Origin: Janthinobacterium sp. PC23-8
GTDB taxonomy: Bacteria; Pseudomonadota; Gammaproteobacteria; Burkholderiales; Burkholderiaceae_D
Reading direction: 5' to 3'
Length of the DNA stretch: 64,000 nt
Assembly: GCF_002250505.1 (NCBI RefSeq)
Contig: NZ_NJGY01000001.1
Location: 1,236,489-1,300,488 of the forward strand
Position numbers and translations under genes: made by a program
Part shown: piece after piece, positions 55,295 through 64,000 of the stretch
Layout of the letters: each line of letters opens with the position of its first letter
How positions within the stretch are numbered: position 1 is the stretch's first letter
The notes under the pieces: model-generated
Told to the model about the DNA's origin: nothing
Databases searched by the model: none
The model's input: the letters and a program-made list of their open reading frames with translations, nothing else

Positions 55295-58200
55295 TTAATG
55301 ATTATTAATTTCAGATGTACGTTCTACGATGTGCGCGCGAAGTCCGCCGCGTCTAAATCCTAAGAAGAACCGAACTGCCACATTTTCATCCGCATCGGCA
55401 TGAAAATTTTCTCCCGGGATAAAAAATGCCTCAACCGATCGAGGTTGAAACCCGCCTTTGACTACTGGTTTCCAAAGTGGAATTACAGTAATAGTTCCAG
55501 CTTGTGGCCCTCGGATTTCTTTAATGATGCCATCAACATATGCTAATTTTTCCGTCTCCGTAAAGAAGCCGGTAGCTGGATCCCGCTCACCCAATTGATC
55601 TGCGGCAACTATACCAATACCTGATTGCGACTTTGCCAAATATTCAAACGATTGTTTCCTATTTCGCTCCTGCGAAAGTGACAAGCATTGATCTAGGGCT
55701 TTTGCAACCACCTCAACATTTGTAATTTCACCGTCATACCACTGTGCAAAATACAATATATAAAGATAATACGAAGAATCGATACTTCCAATAGTTTTAT
55801 TCCATCTAGTCACTTTATCAATTGCCTCAATCATGCTAAAGATTTGCGAGTCACGATATAGCGCAAGCCAATGCCGAAAATCTTGATCAGAAGGGTTAGT
55901 GGTATCGATATTTTTTTCAGCCATTGAAAGCAATGCTACAAACCTCTCGGGTGAACCAAAAGATGTGTTTCCTCTTTTTTTCTGAAGTTGACACACACTA
56001 AGCAAAAAACGTCTATTTTGCACCGTGTTTCCACCAGGCTCTGCGACTTTTTTTAACAAGTAATTAGAAAGCTCATCTGACGATTTTTCAATTTTCTTCA
56101 AGTAAAAATCTACTGCCTCCACATATTCTGGGTGCTCTGCCTTTTCATCCGTTAATCGTTTTACTTCGGAAAGCAGGTCATTGGCGGACGAAAGTTCATT
56201 TCTTATATCCAAGGAAATACTAGTTTCTTCAATTAGGAAATCGTAAAAACTTGCAGCACCAGAAATTGCGCGCAATGAACTAACTGTTCTCGTAACTAAC
56301 TGGATATCACTGACAAATGGGTATTGACTGGCCCCGTTTGATAGTACTCTTGCATTTAAAAAACAATCTCTTGCCGACCGATAGTCATTTGATATATCGG
56401 TCCACGCCACAACATGATCATGGGATCCACTCCTAAATTGTTGAAGGGTTTCGCGAACACAATGTGCATAAATCATCCCAAGAGTATGCAGATGTAATTC
56501 GTCGTCTGGCGCCAATTCAATTGCCAAATTCAAATTTTCTATTGCGTCTTTAAATCGTTTGCTCTCCGAGTACATACAATGTCTGCCGAAATGATTCCAG
56601 AAATGTGGCTCATTCGGCAAGACAGCAGTCAATTGTCGCAAAATCTCTGCTTGATATGGCTCATCATATATCTCTGTCAATAGCGGAGAAAATAGGTTAC
56701 GTCGACCTGAGTCCGCAGATAGATGCTCCCGCTGAATGAACATTTGCATTAACAAATCTTTAAATTCGGGGCCGTCGAGACTTTCATTTTCTGTAAATTC
56801 CTTTATCATCCGAATCGACAAATTGCTTAATTTCTCTTGCCATTTTGTGTTTTCTGGATGTCTATTCGTGTCAAAAATTACTTCAAGCGTTTGTTGCGCG
56901 AGTAAAGGATGCGACGCCTTCACCAATAAACTTCCTTCGGAACCGTAGGTTACGAAAAGCCGATCAACATCCTGTCCGAAAACGCGCCCCACCATTGTGC
57001 CTGGCGTATATTTTTTCTCATTGAGCGTGGCCAATATCTGTTCTGGAACGCCACTTTGCGTGAATACGCTAACTAGACTAACGTAAGATAAGAGTATCTT
57101 CTGCCTATCAGTGAGATCGTGAAGGTGTCCCCTGACATATTCGGAAACATGAGAAAATTCTTCTTCGAAGCGATACAAGCCAAAAAAGAACGGGCTTCGA
57201 AACCTTTGTTTCTCAGCGGTCGTTGCAAGACGCCTAAGTTGATCCAGTTGATTTAGTGACGCGCCAGTACTGTATCTACCCAAGAACTTCTTTGCCTCGT
57301 CCAACGGCATCACATCACTAATAAAAGTGAAACTATCTGTTACTTGGCTCGGCGGTGCACTTCCAGTAAACCGGGAGACGAACAATACGCAGCAGCGAAC
57401 ATTTCGAGATGACGCAGTGTGCAACAAGCGTGAAACGTCCTCGCGGGTACACACATCGGCCTCGGCCAATAACAAAACCGGAAGGGAACTCAAGTGAAAG
57501 AGCGTCTCCACTCTCAAGGCGGTATTTGAATTTATTCCACGTAATACGGCGACCGGAAATTGTCGCTTAAGGTCCCAAAACAATCTGCGTGCAAAAGTAC
57601 TTCCGCCAGCCCCGGGTTTATGCTTAATCTCAAACATCCGATTCCTTGGATCCGAAAGCGCTTTTTGCAGATTCATTTTGGTCTCCGAATAGACATCCCG
57701 AATAAGATCTTGTTCTAGATCCAGTTCTGGCCATGAAATCGGAGCACCGCGAAGGAATTTTCCTTCCATTTTATGAGTTTCGACCAACCGAAGACCAGCA
57801 TGGACCAACTCCAATTCTTCTGCGATAACCGCAAGCTCATGGGTGTTAGTTATGTCCCTGTATTCGATGCTACCTTCATCTCCCTTAATGCGACTCGGAA
57901 TTAATACTTGAGCAGCGTCGCCAATCTCACCTAAACTCAGGTCAATTCCAGCAATTATTCTTTCAACTGGATCTCCGCTGTATTCAAATACCGTATCAGC
58001 AGGCATACTTGAATTTTCAATTCGGCCACCTAATACAAGTGCTCTGATATCGTCAATACCACAGGTTTCATACAAAGCAGCGCAAATCTCGGCAGTATAT
58101 TCCGAGGAATAATTTCCTTGCAAAACCACAACACGCACAGACAATGGGGAAATAGAGTTAAATAATTCACTCATCGAATTGCGAATTTTATTTAATTTCT

Positions 58201-59740
58201 TCCTTTTCCAGTTTAATAAGTCTACTGATTCGCTTTCCGGCTGTTTGCTCCACCCCCTAGCCTTGAGCCAAGTCGTGGACCGCAACTTAGGTGTAAAGTT
58301 ATTTATACCATCTGGCAGCTTTACTCTGACGACCTGTGACTTTTCAATTTGAGATCCAAGGAGCGAAAAAAAACTACCATTTTCTGAATTTGTACTGCAA
58401 TCAATAACCAATGGCCAGTTCACTCTTGACGCAACAGTTGGATCAAATGCAATCAACTCATCCGACTCTAACGCGCTGACAAGAATATATAGATGACGGC
58501 CCACTTCAAAAGAGTCTACAAAATGACAAGCTTCTCTAATTTTTTTGGTATCTAGTCCAAGCTTAATTTCTGGCTCAATAAGTGCGCACTCTGTCGCCGG
58601 CATATCGACCTTGCAATAGGAAAAATATGCTCTCAAGCTTATCGCTGCATAAATTAAAGCTTTTAACTCAGCCTGTCTACTTAAACCATTTTTGTTGAAA
58701 AAATTAAGTGCCGCCGCCATTCGAGATAAAAGTTGCTGTCGGTATACGTGCGCTCGACGAGATGAATATTTCTCGACTGTCCATCGATTAATTTGATGCC
58801 TGATTTCAATAATAGACTCTGCTACCGAAATACGATATCGATCGACATTTTTCCCATACAAATCCTGAAGTCGCTCAACTGTGGATAGTTTAGTAATTTC
58901 TTCAATCCATGTTTGAATGCTCATGTTTTCACACGAAACCAGAAGTGACGAGAATTCAAGATATGCTTGATCAAAGAGCAATGGCTTTTGGGGCTCCGCC
59001 AATGCAAAATCAATCACAAAATATTCAACATCTTTTCCAAACTCACCAGGAACCCGAAGAATATTTTCCTCGTGAAGATCATTATGTAAATGTCCGACAA
59101 TTGGGCGTATCCCGGCGTCAATATACAGATTGTCGTTTTTTGACCAGTAGTACGGATTAGGATAAACAATGCCAGCGTATGAAAACCCTTTTTCATTACC
59201 TCCAATCCCAAAATCCAGCAATTTTTTTTCAATGCGGCCGCCATCTATCTTATTGAGTCGATAACCGAGCCACAATTGAAGAATTTTTGATTCAGAAAAA
59301 ACTGAATCTGCTTCACTAGCCGACGAATTCCATTCATTCAAAAGATCACTGGTAATCCTTTGACAGACGTCTTTATGATCATCAGCAAGCAAGGATTTCA
59401 TTGAGCGACAGTTTTCCATACCACCGCCAACAGCAGCAAACAAACTTACATAATGATTATTAGTTTTTGAAAATGCCACTAATTTAGCAATATGAAGATT
59501 GGTGAATTTCTTATTTATGCCTTCTGCAATCGAATGCGCTGTAGCCTCGGCAACCCTACCGATTACATTCTCTAACCGTTCTAATTTTAGAATCGCTATG
59601 CCACTCCATGCCTCGAGTTGTATATCAACTAACCAAACACCGGCGCCGGACTTACCGCCCAAAGTTCGCAACAATGCGATCGAGCTCTTGACGCCAAGTG
59701 CTGCGCCAATTTCGTTGAGGTCGGATGTTTGTAACTCCAT
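55295..59740 (-). CDS. SAMD9-like STAND NTPase with N-terminal kinase-like (TCAD9-like) domain
   Basis: 1481 residues, AT-rich (16 G/C of 60 bases at 58141-58200) amid high-GC DNA. Residues 1-320 look like a kinase/APH-type fold: glycine loop LGGKSGAGVWLVD, Lys in AILKLE, HNDLHEEN catalytic loop near 219, VIDFALAE for the DFG region, then FDQAYLEFSSLL, as in ternary-complex-associated domain TCAD9. About 440-690 is a SIR2-like/linker region ending KFLRGAPISWPEL. The P-loop KPGAGGSTFARRLFWDLK is near 706, with an acidic Walker-B-like LLLAEAD near 755. Helical blocks follow (SPFFFGLYRFEEEF, LTDRQKILLSYVSLVSVF), then TPRs (HFWNHFGRHCMY, AIENLNLAIELAPDD) near 1040-1095. The C-terminus is OB-like with FFLGFRRGGLRAHIVE. 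This order matches mammalian SAMD9. Likely a threat-sensing effector; role inferred. Confidence 0.8.
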   Translation of the reverse strand: MELQTSDLNEIGAALGVKSSIALLRTLGGKSGAGVWLVDIQLEAWSGIAILKLERLENVIGRVAEATAHSIAEGINKKFTNLHIAKLVAFSKTNNHYVSLFAAVGGGMENCRSMKSLLADDHKDVCQRITSDLLNEWNSSASEADSVFSESKILQLWLGYRLNKIDGGRIEKKLLDFGIGGNEKGFSYAGIVYPNPYYWSKNDNLYIDAGIRPIVGHLHNDLHEENILRVPGEFGKDVEYFVIDFALAEPQKPLLFDQAYLEFSSLLVSCENMSIQTWIEEITKLSTVERLQDLYGKNVDRYRISVAESIIEIRHQINRWTVEKYSSRRAHVYRQQLLSRMAAALNFFNKNGLSRQAELKALIYAAISLRAYFSYCKVDMPATECALIEPEIKLGLDTKKIREACHFVDSFEVGRHLYILVSALESDELIAFDPTVASRVNWPLVIDCSTNSENGSFFSLLGSQIEKSQVVRVKLPDGINNFTPKLRSTTWLKARGWSKQPESESVDLLNWKRKKLNKIRNSMSELFNSISPLSVRVVVLQGNYSSEYTAEICAALYETCGIDDIRALVLGGRIENSSMPADTVFEYSGDPVERIIAGIDLSLGEIGDAAQVLIPSRIKGDEGSIEYRDITNTHELAVIAEELELVHAGLRLVETHKMEGKFLRGAPISWPELDLEQDLIRDVYSETKMNLQKALSDPRNRMFEIKHKPGAGGSTFARRLFWDLKRQFPVAVLRGINSNTALRVETLFHLSSLPVLLLAEADVCTREDVSRLLHTASSRNVRCCVLFVSRFTGSAPPSQVTDSFTFISDVMPLDEAKKFLGRYSTGASLNQLDQLRRLATTAEKQRFRSPFFFGLYRFEEEFSHVSEYVRGHLHDLTDRQKILLSYVSLVSVFTQSGVPEQILATLNEKKYTPGTMVGRVFGQDVDRLFVTYGSEGSLLVKASHPLLAQQTLEVIFDTNRHPENTKWQEKLSNLSIRMIKEFTENESLDGPEFKDLLMQMFIQREHLSADSGRRNLFSPLLTEIYDEPYQAEILRQLTAVLPNEPHFWNHFGRHCMYSESKRFKDAIENLNLAIELAPDDELHLHTLGMIYAHCVRETLQQFRSGSHDHVVAWTDISNDYRSARDCFLNARVLSNGASQYPFVSDIQLVTRTVSSLRAISGAASFYDFLIEETSISLDIRNELSSANDLLSEVKRLTDEKAEHPEYVEAVDFYLKKIEKSSDELSNYLLKKVAEPGGNTVQNRRFLLSVCQLQKKRGNTSFGSPERFVALLSMAEKNIDTTNPSDQDFRHWLALYRDSQIFSMIEAIDKVTRWNKTIGSIDSSYYLYILYFAQWYDGEITNVEVVAKALDQCLSLSQERNRKQSFEYLAKSQSGIGIVAADQLGERDPATGFFTETEKLAYVDGIIKEIRGPQAGTITVIPLWKPVVKGGFQPRSVEAFFIPGENFHADADENVAVRFFLGFRRGGLRAHIVERTSEINNH

Positions 59741-60175
59741 TAGAACTCCTTGGTCAAAAAATCTTTAAGTCAGAACTACGTCTGCGCCGTCGAATCGAAT
59801 CTCTTCAATTCACGGAGATACTTGTCGAACATACAGTCCCGCCAAATCAGCGACTGCTTGTGGCTGCGGATGCAGCCACAAGCAGCCAATGATGCAGCAT
59901 ATCAGGTTGCCAACTGGAAAAACTCACGCATTATCACACGGCTTCATTGTTCAATAGTCTGCTGGGAAATTGCAGCGACGGGGGGGGCGTCATCTCCAGC
60001 CCCAAAAGCTCAAGGACAGCACTCTACGGCTTGCATAATTCGAAGAATTCCAGCAGCGCGAGGGGCGCGTGGCTCAGGCCCGCCATTAAGACACGAACTG
60101 ATGCATTAGGCGCCGTAAAAGCATGCTCAGCCGAGAAGTTTTTAAACCGTCACTTACATACCAAATTCCACCAAG
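59741..60175. other. Intergenic region upstream of the STAND gene
   Basis: 435 bp with no credible gene. It contains one very strong hairpin (59854-59885, listed separately). Composition changes here from AT-rich to mixed, so the right end of the acquired segment probably lies between about 59,900 and 60,180. Confidence 0.5.
59854..59885. promoter_or_regulatory. Perfect 14-bp hairpin upstream of the STAND gene
   Basis: CTGCTTGTGGCTGC-GGAT-GCAGCCACAAGCAG, a perfect 14-bp stem with a GGAT loop, 114 bp upstream of the STAND gene start. No T-run on either strand. It may be an operator, an RNA structure in the leader, or a recombination site. Confidence 0.55.
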
Positions 60176-60622
60176 TTACCAAACCGTCCACTTAACGGTT
60201 TGAACGGATCGTTCGCCGAGATCTTCGACAGACCGCATCGGCCATGACAACCAACCCGAATCAAACACCCTGCCATTCCGCGCAACGATGACCATGCACG
60301 GATGCAAGCAAGACCCCTGCTGGTCCAACGGCGCCGGCGTGACATGGAACACCATGGACGACAGATCTGCTGCCTTCAGACCGTGGGCCTGCAGGATGCG
60401 TATTGCAGTGGCATGCAGTGCCGCCAGCGCAAGGCGCAAGGGTGCCTGTTCGGCGACAAGCGCGGGATAAGGCGCAGGATCGAGCAGATCCATCTGCATG
60501 GTCTGCTGGTTCGCTGCGCGCAGCACCGGGGCGAGGTGGGGCGACAGATAACTGAGGGCGCTGGCCGCATGATGGGCAATGTCGTGGGCGGCCCGCAAGA
60601 ACGGCAATTCTACCCATGTCAC
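60176..60622 (-). CDS. Hypothetical protein (uncertain)
   Basis: 148 residues starting with GTG 60622. High-GC codon use like the chromosome. Helical and Ala-rich N-terminal half (FLRAAHDIAHHAASALSYL), then VFHVTPAPLDQQGS and MVIVARNGRVFDSG, which look like real beta strands. AAGGGG upstream is very close to the GTG, so the start is weak. The last codons (RSVQTVKWTVW) may derive from the island junction, so the gene may be truncated. No family recognised. Confidence 0.4.
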   Translation of the reverse strand: MTWVELPFLRAAHDIAHHAASALSYLSPHLAPVLRAANQQTMQMDLLDPAPYPALVAEQAPLRLALAALHATAIRILQAHGLKAADLSSMVFHVTPAPLDQQGSCLHPCMVIVARNGRVFDSGWLSWPMRSVEDLGERSVQTVKWTVW

Positions 60623-60681
60623 GCCCCTTCAAAAAGCCTGACAACAGCATCAGGCCAGAGTGCGAACTTTGAACAGACAAC

Positions 60682-60719
60682 AAAAAACCCGCTTACCTTT
60701 GCAGATAAACGGGCTTTTT
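60682..60719 (-). terminator. Intrinsic terminator after tRNA-Thr
   Basis: On the minus strand AAGCCCG pairs with CGGGTTTTTT (one bulged base), ending in a T6 run, 11 bp downstream of the tRNA 3' end. Confidence 0.75.
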
Positions 60720-60729
60720 GATGAATCTC

Positions 60730-60805
60730 TGGTGCCGCTTGCCGGAATCGAACTGGCGACCTTTTCATTACGAATGAACTGCTCTACCAACTGAGCTAAA
60801 GCGGC
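60730..60805 (-). tRNA. tRNA-Thr(CGU)
   Basis: 76 nt on the minus strand including encoded CCA. Acceptor stem GCCGCTT / AAGCGGC, D-arm GCTCAGTTGGTAGAGC, anticodon loop TTCGTAA with anticodon CGT, T-arm CCAGTTCGATTCCGG. The anticodon stem has a mismatch at 27-43 (G-A). It closely follows the pattern of bacterial tRNA-Thr(CGU). It lies next to the accessory region, but no direct repeat of its 3' end was found at the other side. Confidence 0.95.
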
Positions 60806-60888
60806 GAAGACCCACATTCTACAAACAATGCACAAAATTTGCTAGTGTCAACGCGATCTTTTTTGCACAGTGTGGGGAAAGTTCCTGC

Positions 60889-61890
60889 TTACTCCTGGTG
60901 GTAGGCGGTCACGCGGGCTACTTCGTCTTTCGAGCCGAGGTAGACCGGTACGCGCTGGTGCAGCTTGTGCGGGACGATGTCCATGATGCGCTGCTGGCCG
61001 TCGGTGGCGGCGCCGCCGGCCTGTTCGACGATGAAGGCCATCGGGTTCGCTTCGTACATCAGGCGCAGTTTGCCGGGCATGGAGGTGTCGCGCAGGTCGG
61101 CCGGGTACATGAAGATGCCGCCGCGGTTCAGGATGCGGTGCACGTCGGCGACCATCGAGGCGATCCAGCGCATGTTGAAGTTGGTGCCGCGCGGGCCCGT
61201 TTCGCCGGCCAGCAGTTCGTTGACGTAGCGCTGCACCGGCGGGTGCCAGTGGCGCGCGTTCGACATGTTGATGGCGAATTCTTTCGTGGTGGCGGGAATC
61301 TGGATATTGCTTTGCGTGAGGACCCAGGAACCCATTTCGCGGTCCAGCGTGAAACAGTTCACGCCATTGCCGAAAGTGAGCACCAGCATGGTTTGCGGGC
61401 CGTACACGGCGTAGCCGGCGGCGACCTGCTTGGTGCCGGCCTGCATGAAGTCCTGTTCGGTCGGCTGGGCCATGCCTTCGGGCGCTTTCAGCACCGAGAA
61501 GATGGTGCCGATCGAGACGTTGACGTCGATGTTCGACGAGCCGTCCAACGGGTCGAACAGCAGCATGTATTCGCCCTTCGGATAACGGTTCGGGATCGGG
61601 TGGATCGATTCCATTTCTTCCGACGCCATCGCCGCCAGGTGGCCGCCCCACTCATTGGCTTCGAGCAGGATCTCGTTGGAGATGATGTCGAGTTTCTTCT
61701 GCACTTCGCCCTGCACGTTTTCCGTGTCGGCCGTGCCCAGCACCTCGCCCAGCGCGCCCTTGCCGACGGCGTGGCTGATGGTCTTGCAGGCGCGCGCGAC
61801 GACTTCGATCAAGAGGCGCAGTTCGGCCGGGATGCTGTTGTTCGAGCGCTGCTCTTCAACCAGGTATTGCGTAAGACTGATGCGTTTCAT
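60889..61890 (-). CDS. fbp: Fructose-1,6-bisphosphatase class 1
   Basis: 333 residues, with AAAAGGGA before the ATG. Class I signature residues: metal site E in [58 protein letters not shown] at [22 protein letters not shown]. Hydrolyses fructose-1,6-bisphosphate in gluconeogenesis. It starts 33 bp after pepN on the same strand, so the two are probably co-transcribed, a common arrangement in this order. Confidence 0.96.
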   Translation of the reverse strand: MKRISLTQYLVEEQRSNNSIPAELRLLIEVVARACKTISHAVGKGALGEVLGTADTENVQGEVQKKLDIISNEILLEANEWGGHLAAMASEEMESIHPIPNRYPKGEYMLLFDPLDGSSNIDVNVSIGTIFSVLKAPEGMAQPTEQDFMQAGTKQVAAGYAVYGPQTMLVLTFGNGVNCFTLDREMGSWVLTQSNIQIPATTKEFAINMSNARHWHPPVQRYVNELLAGETGPRGTNFNMRWIASMVADVHRILNRGGIFMYPADLRDTSMPGKLRLMYEANPMAFIVEQAGGAATDGQQRIMDIVPHKLHQRVPVYLGSKDEVARVTAYHQE

Positions 61891-61923
61891 GACTTCCCTT
61901 TTGTTTTAATAATGACTGCTGTT

Positions 61924-64000
61924 TTAGTTCGCCAATGCCTTGGAAACGACTTCCATCACGTCGTTCGACAGGCTGGCCTGGCCGGCGACCTGTTCCAGTG
62001 CGGCGCGCATCTGGGTCTGCAGGGCCGGCAGGTAACGGCGCCAGCGGTCCATCGAGCGGGCCAGGCGGGCGGCCACTTGCGGGTTCAGGGCGTCGAGCGC
62101 GATCACCTGCTCGGCCCAGAAGGCGTAGCCGCTGCCGTCGGGCGCATGGAACTGCGACGGATTGCCGTTGGTGAAATTGAAGATCAGGCTGCGCGCGCGG
62201 TTCGGGTTTTTCAGGGTGAAGGCGGGATGCGTCATCAGCTTGCGCACGCCCGCCAGGTCGGTGCTCGGGGCGGCCGCCTGCATGGCGAACCATTTGTCAA
62301 CCACCAGCGCCTCGCCCTGGAAGTCGCTGTAGAAGCTGGCCAGGGCCGCTTGCGCCGCTTCCTGGGCGCCAGAGTGTATCAGGGCGCCCAGCGCGGCGGC
62401 GCGGTCGGTCATGTTGCCGGCGCTGTCGAACTGCTGCTGCGCCAGCGCCAGGTCGTCCGCTCCGGGCGCAATCAGCAGGTAAGAGAGCGCCAGGTTTTTC
62501 AGCGCGCGCTTGCCGGCCGACAGGGCGTCGGGGCTGTAGTCGCCCGGCGTCAGGTTGGCGTGGTATTGCGCCAGCAGTTCCGGTTTGAGGGCGCTGGCAA
62601 TCGTGCGGCGCATGAACTGGCGCGCCGCGTGGATCGCTTGCGGGTCGACCTGCGCCAGGCGCTCGGCGATGATGGTCTCGGACGGCAGGATCAGGGCCAG
62701 CTCGCGGAAGGCCGGGTCCAGCGTGTCGTCAGCCAGCAGGACGCGCTGCGCTTCGATAAAGGTGTCGTCCAGGCTCAAGTCTGTGCCGGCGGCCACCGCG
62801 CTGGTAAGCATCAACAGGCGCGCCATGGCCAGGCGCTGGCCCGCTTCCCAACGGTTCACCGGGTCGCTGTCGTGGCGGAACAGGTGCAGCAGTTCGGCGT
62901 CGGTGTACGCATATTCCAGCACCACCGGCGCGGAAAAGTCGCGCAGCAGCGACGGCACGGGCAGCTCTGCCACATTGATGAAGCGGAAGGTCTGCCAGCC
63001 TTCAGTCAGTTCCAGCACGGCGCTGGTGCCGGTGATGGCGTCGCCACTTTCCAACTGCAGCGGCAGGTCGCGGCCATCGGCGCCCAACAGGCCCACGGTG
63101 ACGGGAATATGGAAAGGCAGCTTGTGCGACTGGCCGGGCGTGGCCGGGCAGCTTTGCCGCAGGGTCAGTTCAAACGTTTTGGCTGCGGCGTCGTAGCGCG
63201 ATTCGGCTTGCACCACGGGCGTGCCGGCCTGGCTGTACCAGCGCTCGAACTGGGTAAAGTCGCGGCCATTGGCGTCGGCCATGGCGGCGCGGAAGTCGTC
63301 GCACTGCACGGCCTGGCCATCGTGTCGTTCGAAATACAGGTCCATGCCCTTGCGAAAACCTTCGCGGCCCACCAGGGTCTGGTACATGCGCACCACTTCG
63401 GCGCCTTTTTCGTAAATCGTGACGGTGTAAAAATTATTAATCTCGACGAACGAGTCGGGACGCACCGGGTGCGCCATCGGGCCTGCGTCTTCGGGGAACT
63501 GCGCCTGGCGCAGGGTGCGCACCTGGTCGATGCGGGTCACGGCGCGGCCGGTGTCGGTGCCGATCATGTCGGCCGAGAATTCCTGGTCGCGAAACACCGT
63601 CAGGCCTTCTTTCAGCGACAGCTGGAACCAGTCGCGGCAGGTCACGCGGTTGCCGGTCCAGTTATGGAAATATTCATGGCCCACCACCGCTTCGATGCCG
63701 GCGTAATCGACGTCGGTGGCCACGCGCGCATTGGCCAGCACGTACTTGGTGTTGAAGATGTTCAGGCCCTTGTTTTCCATCGCGCCCATATTGAAGTCGC
63801 CGACGGCGACGATCATGAAGCGGTCCAGGTCCAGCTCCAGGCCGAAGCGTTCTTCGTCCCAGCGGATCGAGTTTTTCAGCGACTGCATGGCGTAGTCGGT
63901 CTTGTCGAGGTTGCCCTCTTCGACCCACACCTGCAGCAGCACTTCGCGGCCCGATTGCAGGGTGTAGCGCTCTTCCTGGCAGACCAGGCGCGCGGCGACC
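61924..64000 (-). CDS. pepN: Aminopeptidase N (M1), 5' truncated by window edge
   Basis: The frame stays open to base 64000, so the N-terminus lies beyond the window. About 692 C-terminal residues are present. Exopeptidase motif GAMENKGLN, zinc motif GHEYFHNWTGNRVTC and the third ligand in LKEGLTVFRDQEF are present; the C-terminal domain is the helical DUF3458-type of E. coli PepN. Cytosolic broad-specificity aminopeptidase in peptide turnover. Followed by fbp. Confidence 0.95.
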   Translation of the reverse strand, partial: VAARLVCQEERYTLQSGREVLLQVWVEEGNLDKTDYAMQSLKNSIRWDEERFGLELDLDRFMIVAVGDFNMGAMENKGLNIFNTKYVLANARVATDVDYAGIEAVVGHEYFHNWTGNRVTCRDWFQLSLKEGLTVFRDQEFSADMIGTDTGRAVTRIDQVRTLRQAQFPEDAGPMAHPVRPDSFVEINNFYTVTIYEKGAEVVRMYQTLVGREGFRKGMDLYFERHDGQAVQCDDFRAAMADANGRDFTQFERWYSQAGTPVVQAESRYDAAAKTFELTLRQSCPATPGQSHKLPFHIPVTVGLLGADGRDLPLQLESGDAITGTSAVLELTEGWQTFRFINVAELPVPSLLRDFSAPVVLEYAYTDAELLHLFRHDSDPVNRWEAGQRLAMARLLMLTSAVAAGTDLSLDDTFIEAQRVLLADDTLDPAFRELALILPSETIIAERLAQVDPQAIHAARQFMRRTIASALKPELLAQYHANLTPGDYSPDALSAGKRALKNLALSYLLIAPGADDLALAQQQFDSAGNMTDRAAALGALIHSGAQEAAQAALASFYSDFQGEALVVDKWFAMQAAAPSTDLAGVRKLMTHPAFTLKNPNRARSLIFNFTNGNPSQFHAPDGSGYAFWAEQVIALDALNPQVAARLARSMDRWRRYLPALQTQMRAALEQVAGQASLSNDVMEVVSKALAN

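Noticed and set aside
60261..60683. Alternative minus-strand frame with ATG at 60617 and AAGGGG upstream
   Set aside because: It has the better ribosome site, but the protein is a Cys/Arg/Pro/His-rich shadow. The overlapping GTG frame is more protein-like, though itself uncertain.
60730..60805. tRNA-Thr as attachment site of the accessory region
   Set aside because: No copy of its 3' end was found near 53.4-53.8 kb, and the integrase lies at the far end. Adjacency alone is not enough.

Overview
The window is a high-GC betaproteobacterial chromosome segment. Gene content and protein style point to Oxalobacteraceae (Janthinobacterium / Massilia / Duganella type): a PHA phasin, a '36H'-style chemoreceptor, NodT-type outer-membrane lipoproteins, an XapX protein, and many LysR regulators beside small catabolic operons. 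The genus assignment is an inference from gene style, not from a search.

Layout. 1-1455: 3' end of a YDG/MBG-repeat surface adhesin. 1.6-4.0 kb: cytosine-deaminase-like gene followed by two GNAT acetyltransferases (minus strand). 4.3-5.1 kb: phasin and terminator. 5.3-8.8 kb: heterodimeric MdlA/MdlB-like ABC exporter. 8.9-11.0 kb: TPR diguanylate cyclase. 11.0-15.6 kb: mostly uncharacterised proteins, including a translationally coupled pair of Ig-like/hypothetical proteins. 15.7-19.6 kb: NicX/M29-like protein, chemoreceptor, LysR. 19.7-23.8 kb: Fe/2OG dioxygenase plus sugar isomerase pair, LysR plus aldo/keto reductase pair, and an OhrR-type regulator preceded by an 11-bp tandem repeat array. 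24-29.2 kb: M1 peptidase with DUF6702 partner, a 2OG-Fe dioxygenase and a REC-histidine kinase. 29.2 kb: a candidate small RNA with an anti-Shine-Dalgarno motif. 29.5-36 kb: TetR plus tripartite RND efflux operon. 37.9-42.1 kb: EmrAB-TolC-like MFS efflux operon on the other strand. 42.3-53.4 kb: a stress/detoxification block (KatE, DUF883, DoxX, chloroperoxidase-type hydrolase, two NarL-type response regulators without kinases, XapX, isochorismatase-like hydrolase, DUF1275, YtcJ amidohydrolase, PfpI/DJ-1). 60.7-64 kb: tRNA-Thr(CGU), fbp and pepN.

The accessory region is 53.4-60.2 kb. It breaks the high-GC pattern and contains, left to right: two degenerate type I-E-like CRISPR repeats exactly 61 bp apart; a tyrosine-type integrase whose natural start codon seems lost; an AT-rich stretch without a convincing gene; and one very large AT-rich gene (1481 codons, minus strand). 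I read that protein as a bacterial SAMD9-like STAND NTPase. It has an N-terminal kinase-like domain of the TCAD9 kind with glycine loop, HxD loop and DF motif intact, then a SIR2-like/linker region, a GAGGST-type P-loop, helical/TPR repeats, and a C-terminal OB-fold-like domain ending in the SAMD9-type FLGF motif. A single large effector-like gene beside an integrase and a tRNA suggests an antiviral or biological-conflict system. This is the most interesting object in the window.

Most features are ordinary chromosomal genes. Several divergent promoters carry clear palindromes (LysR/dioxygenase, LysR/aldo-keto reductase, TetR/RND), reported as candidate operators.
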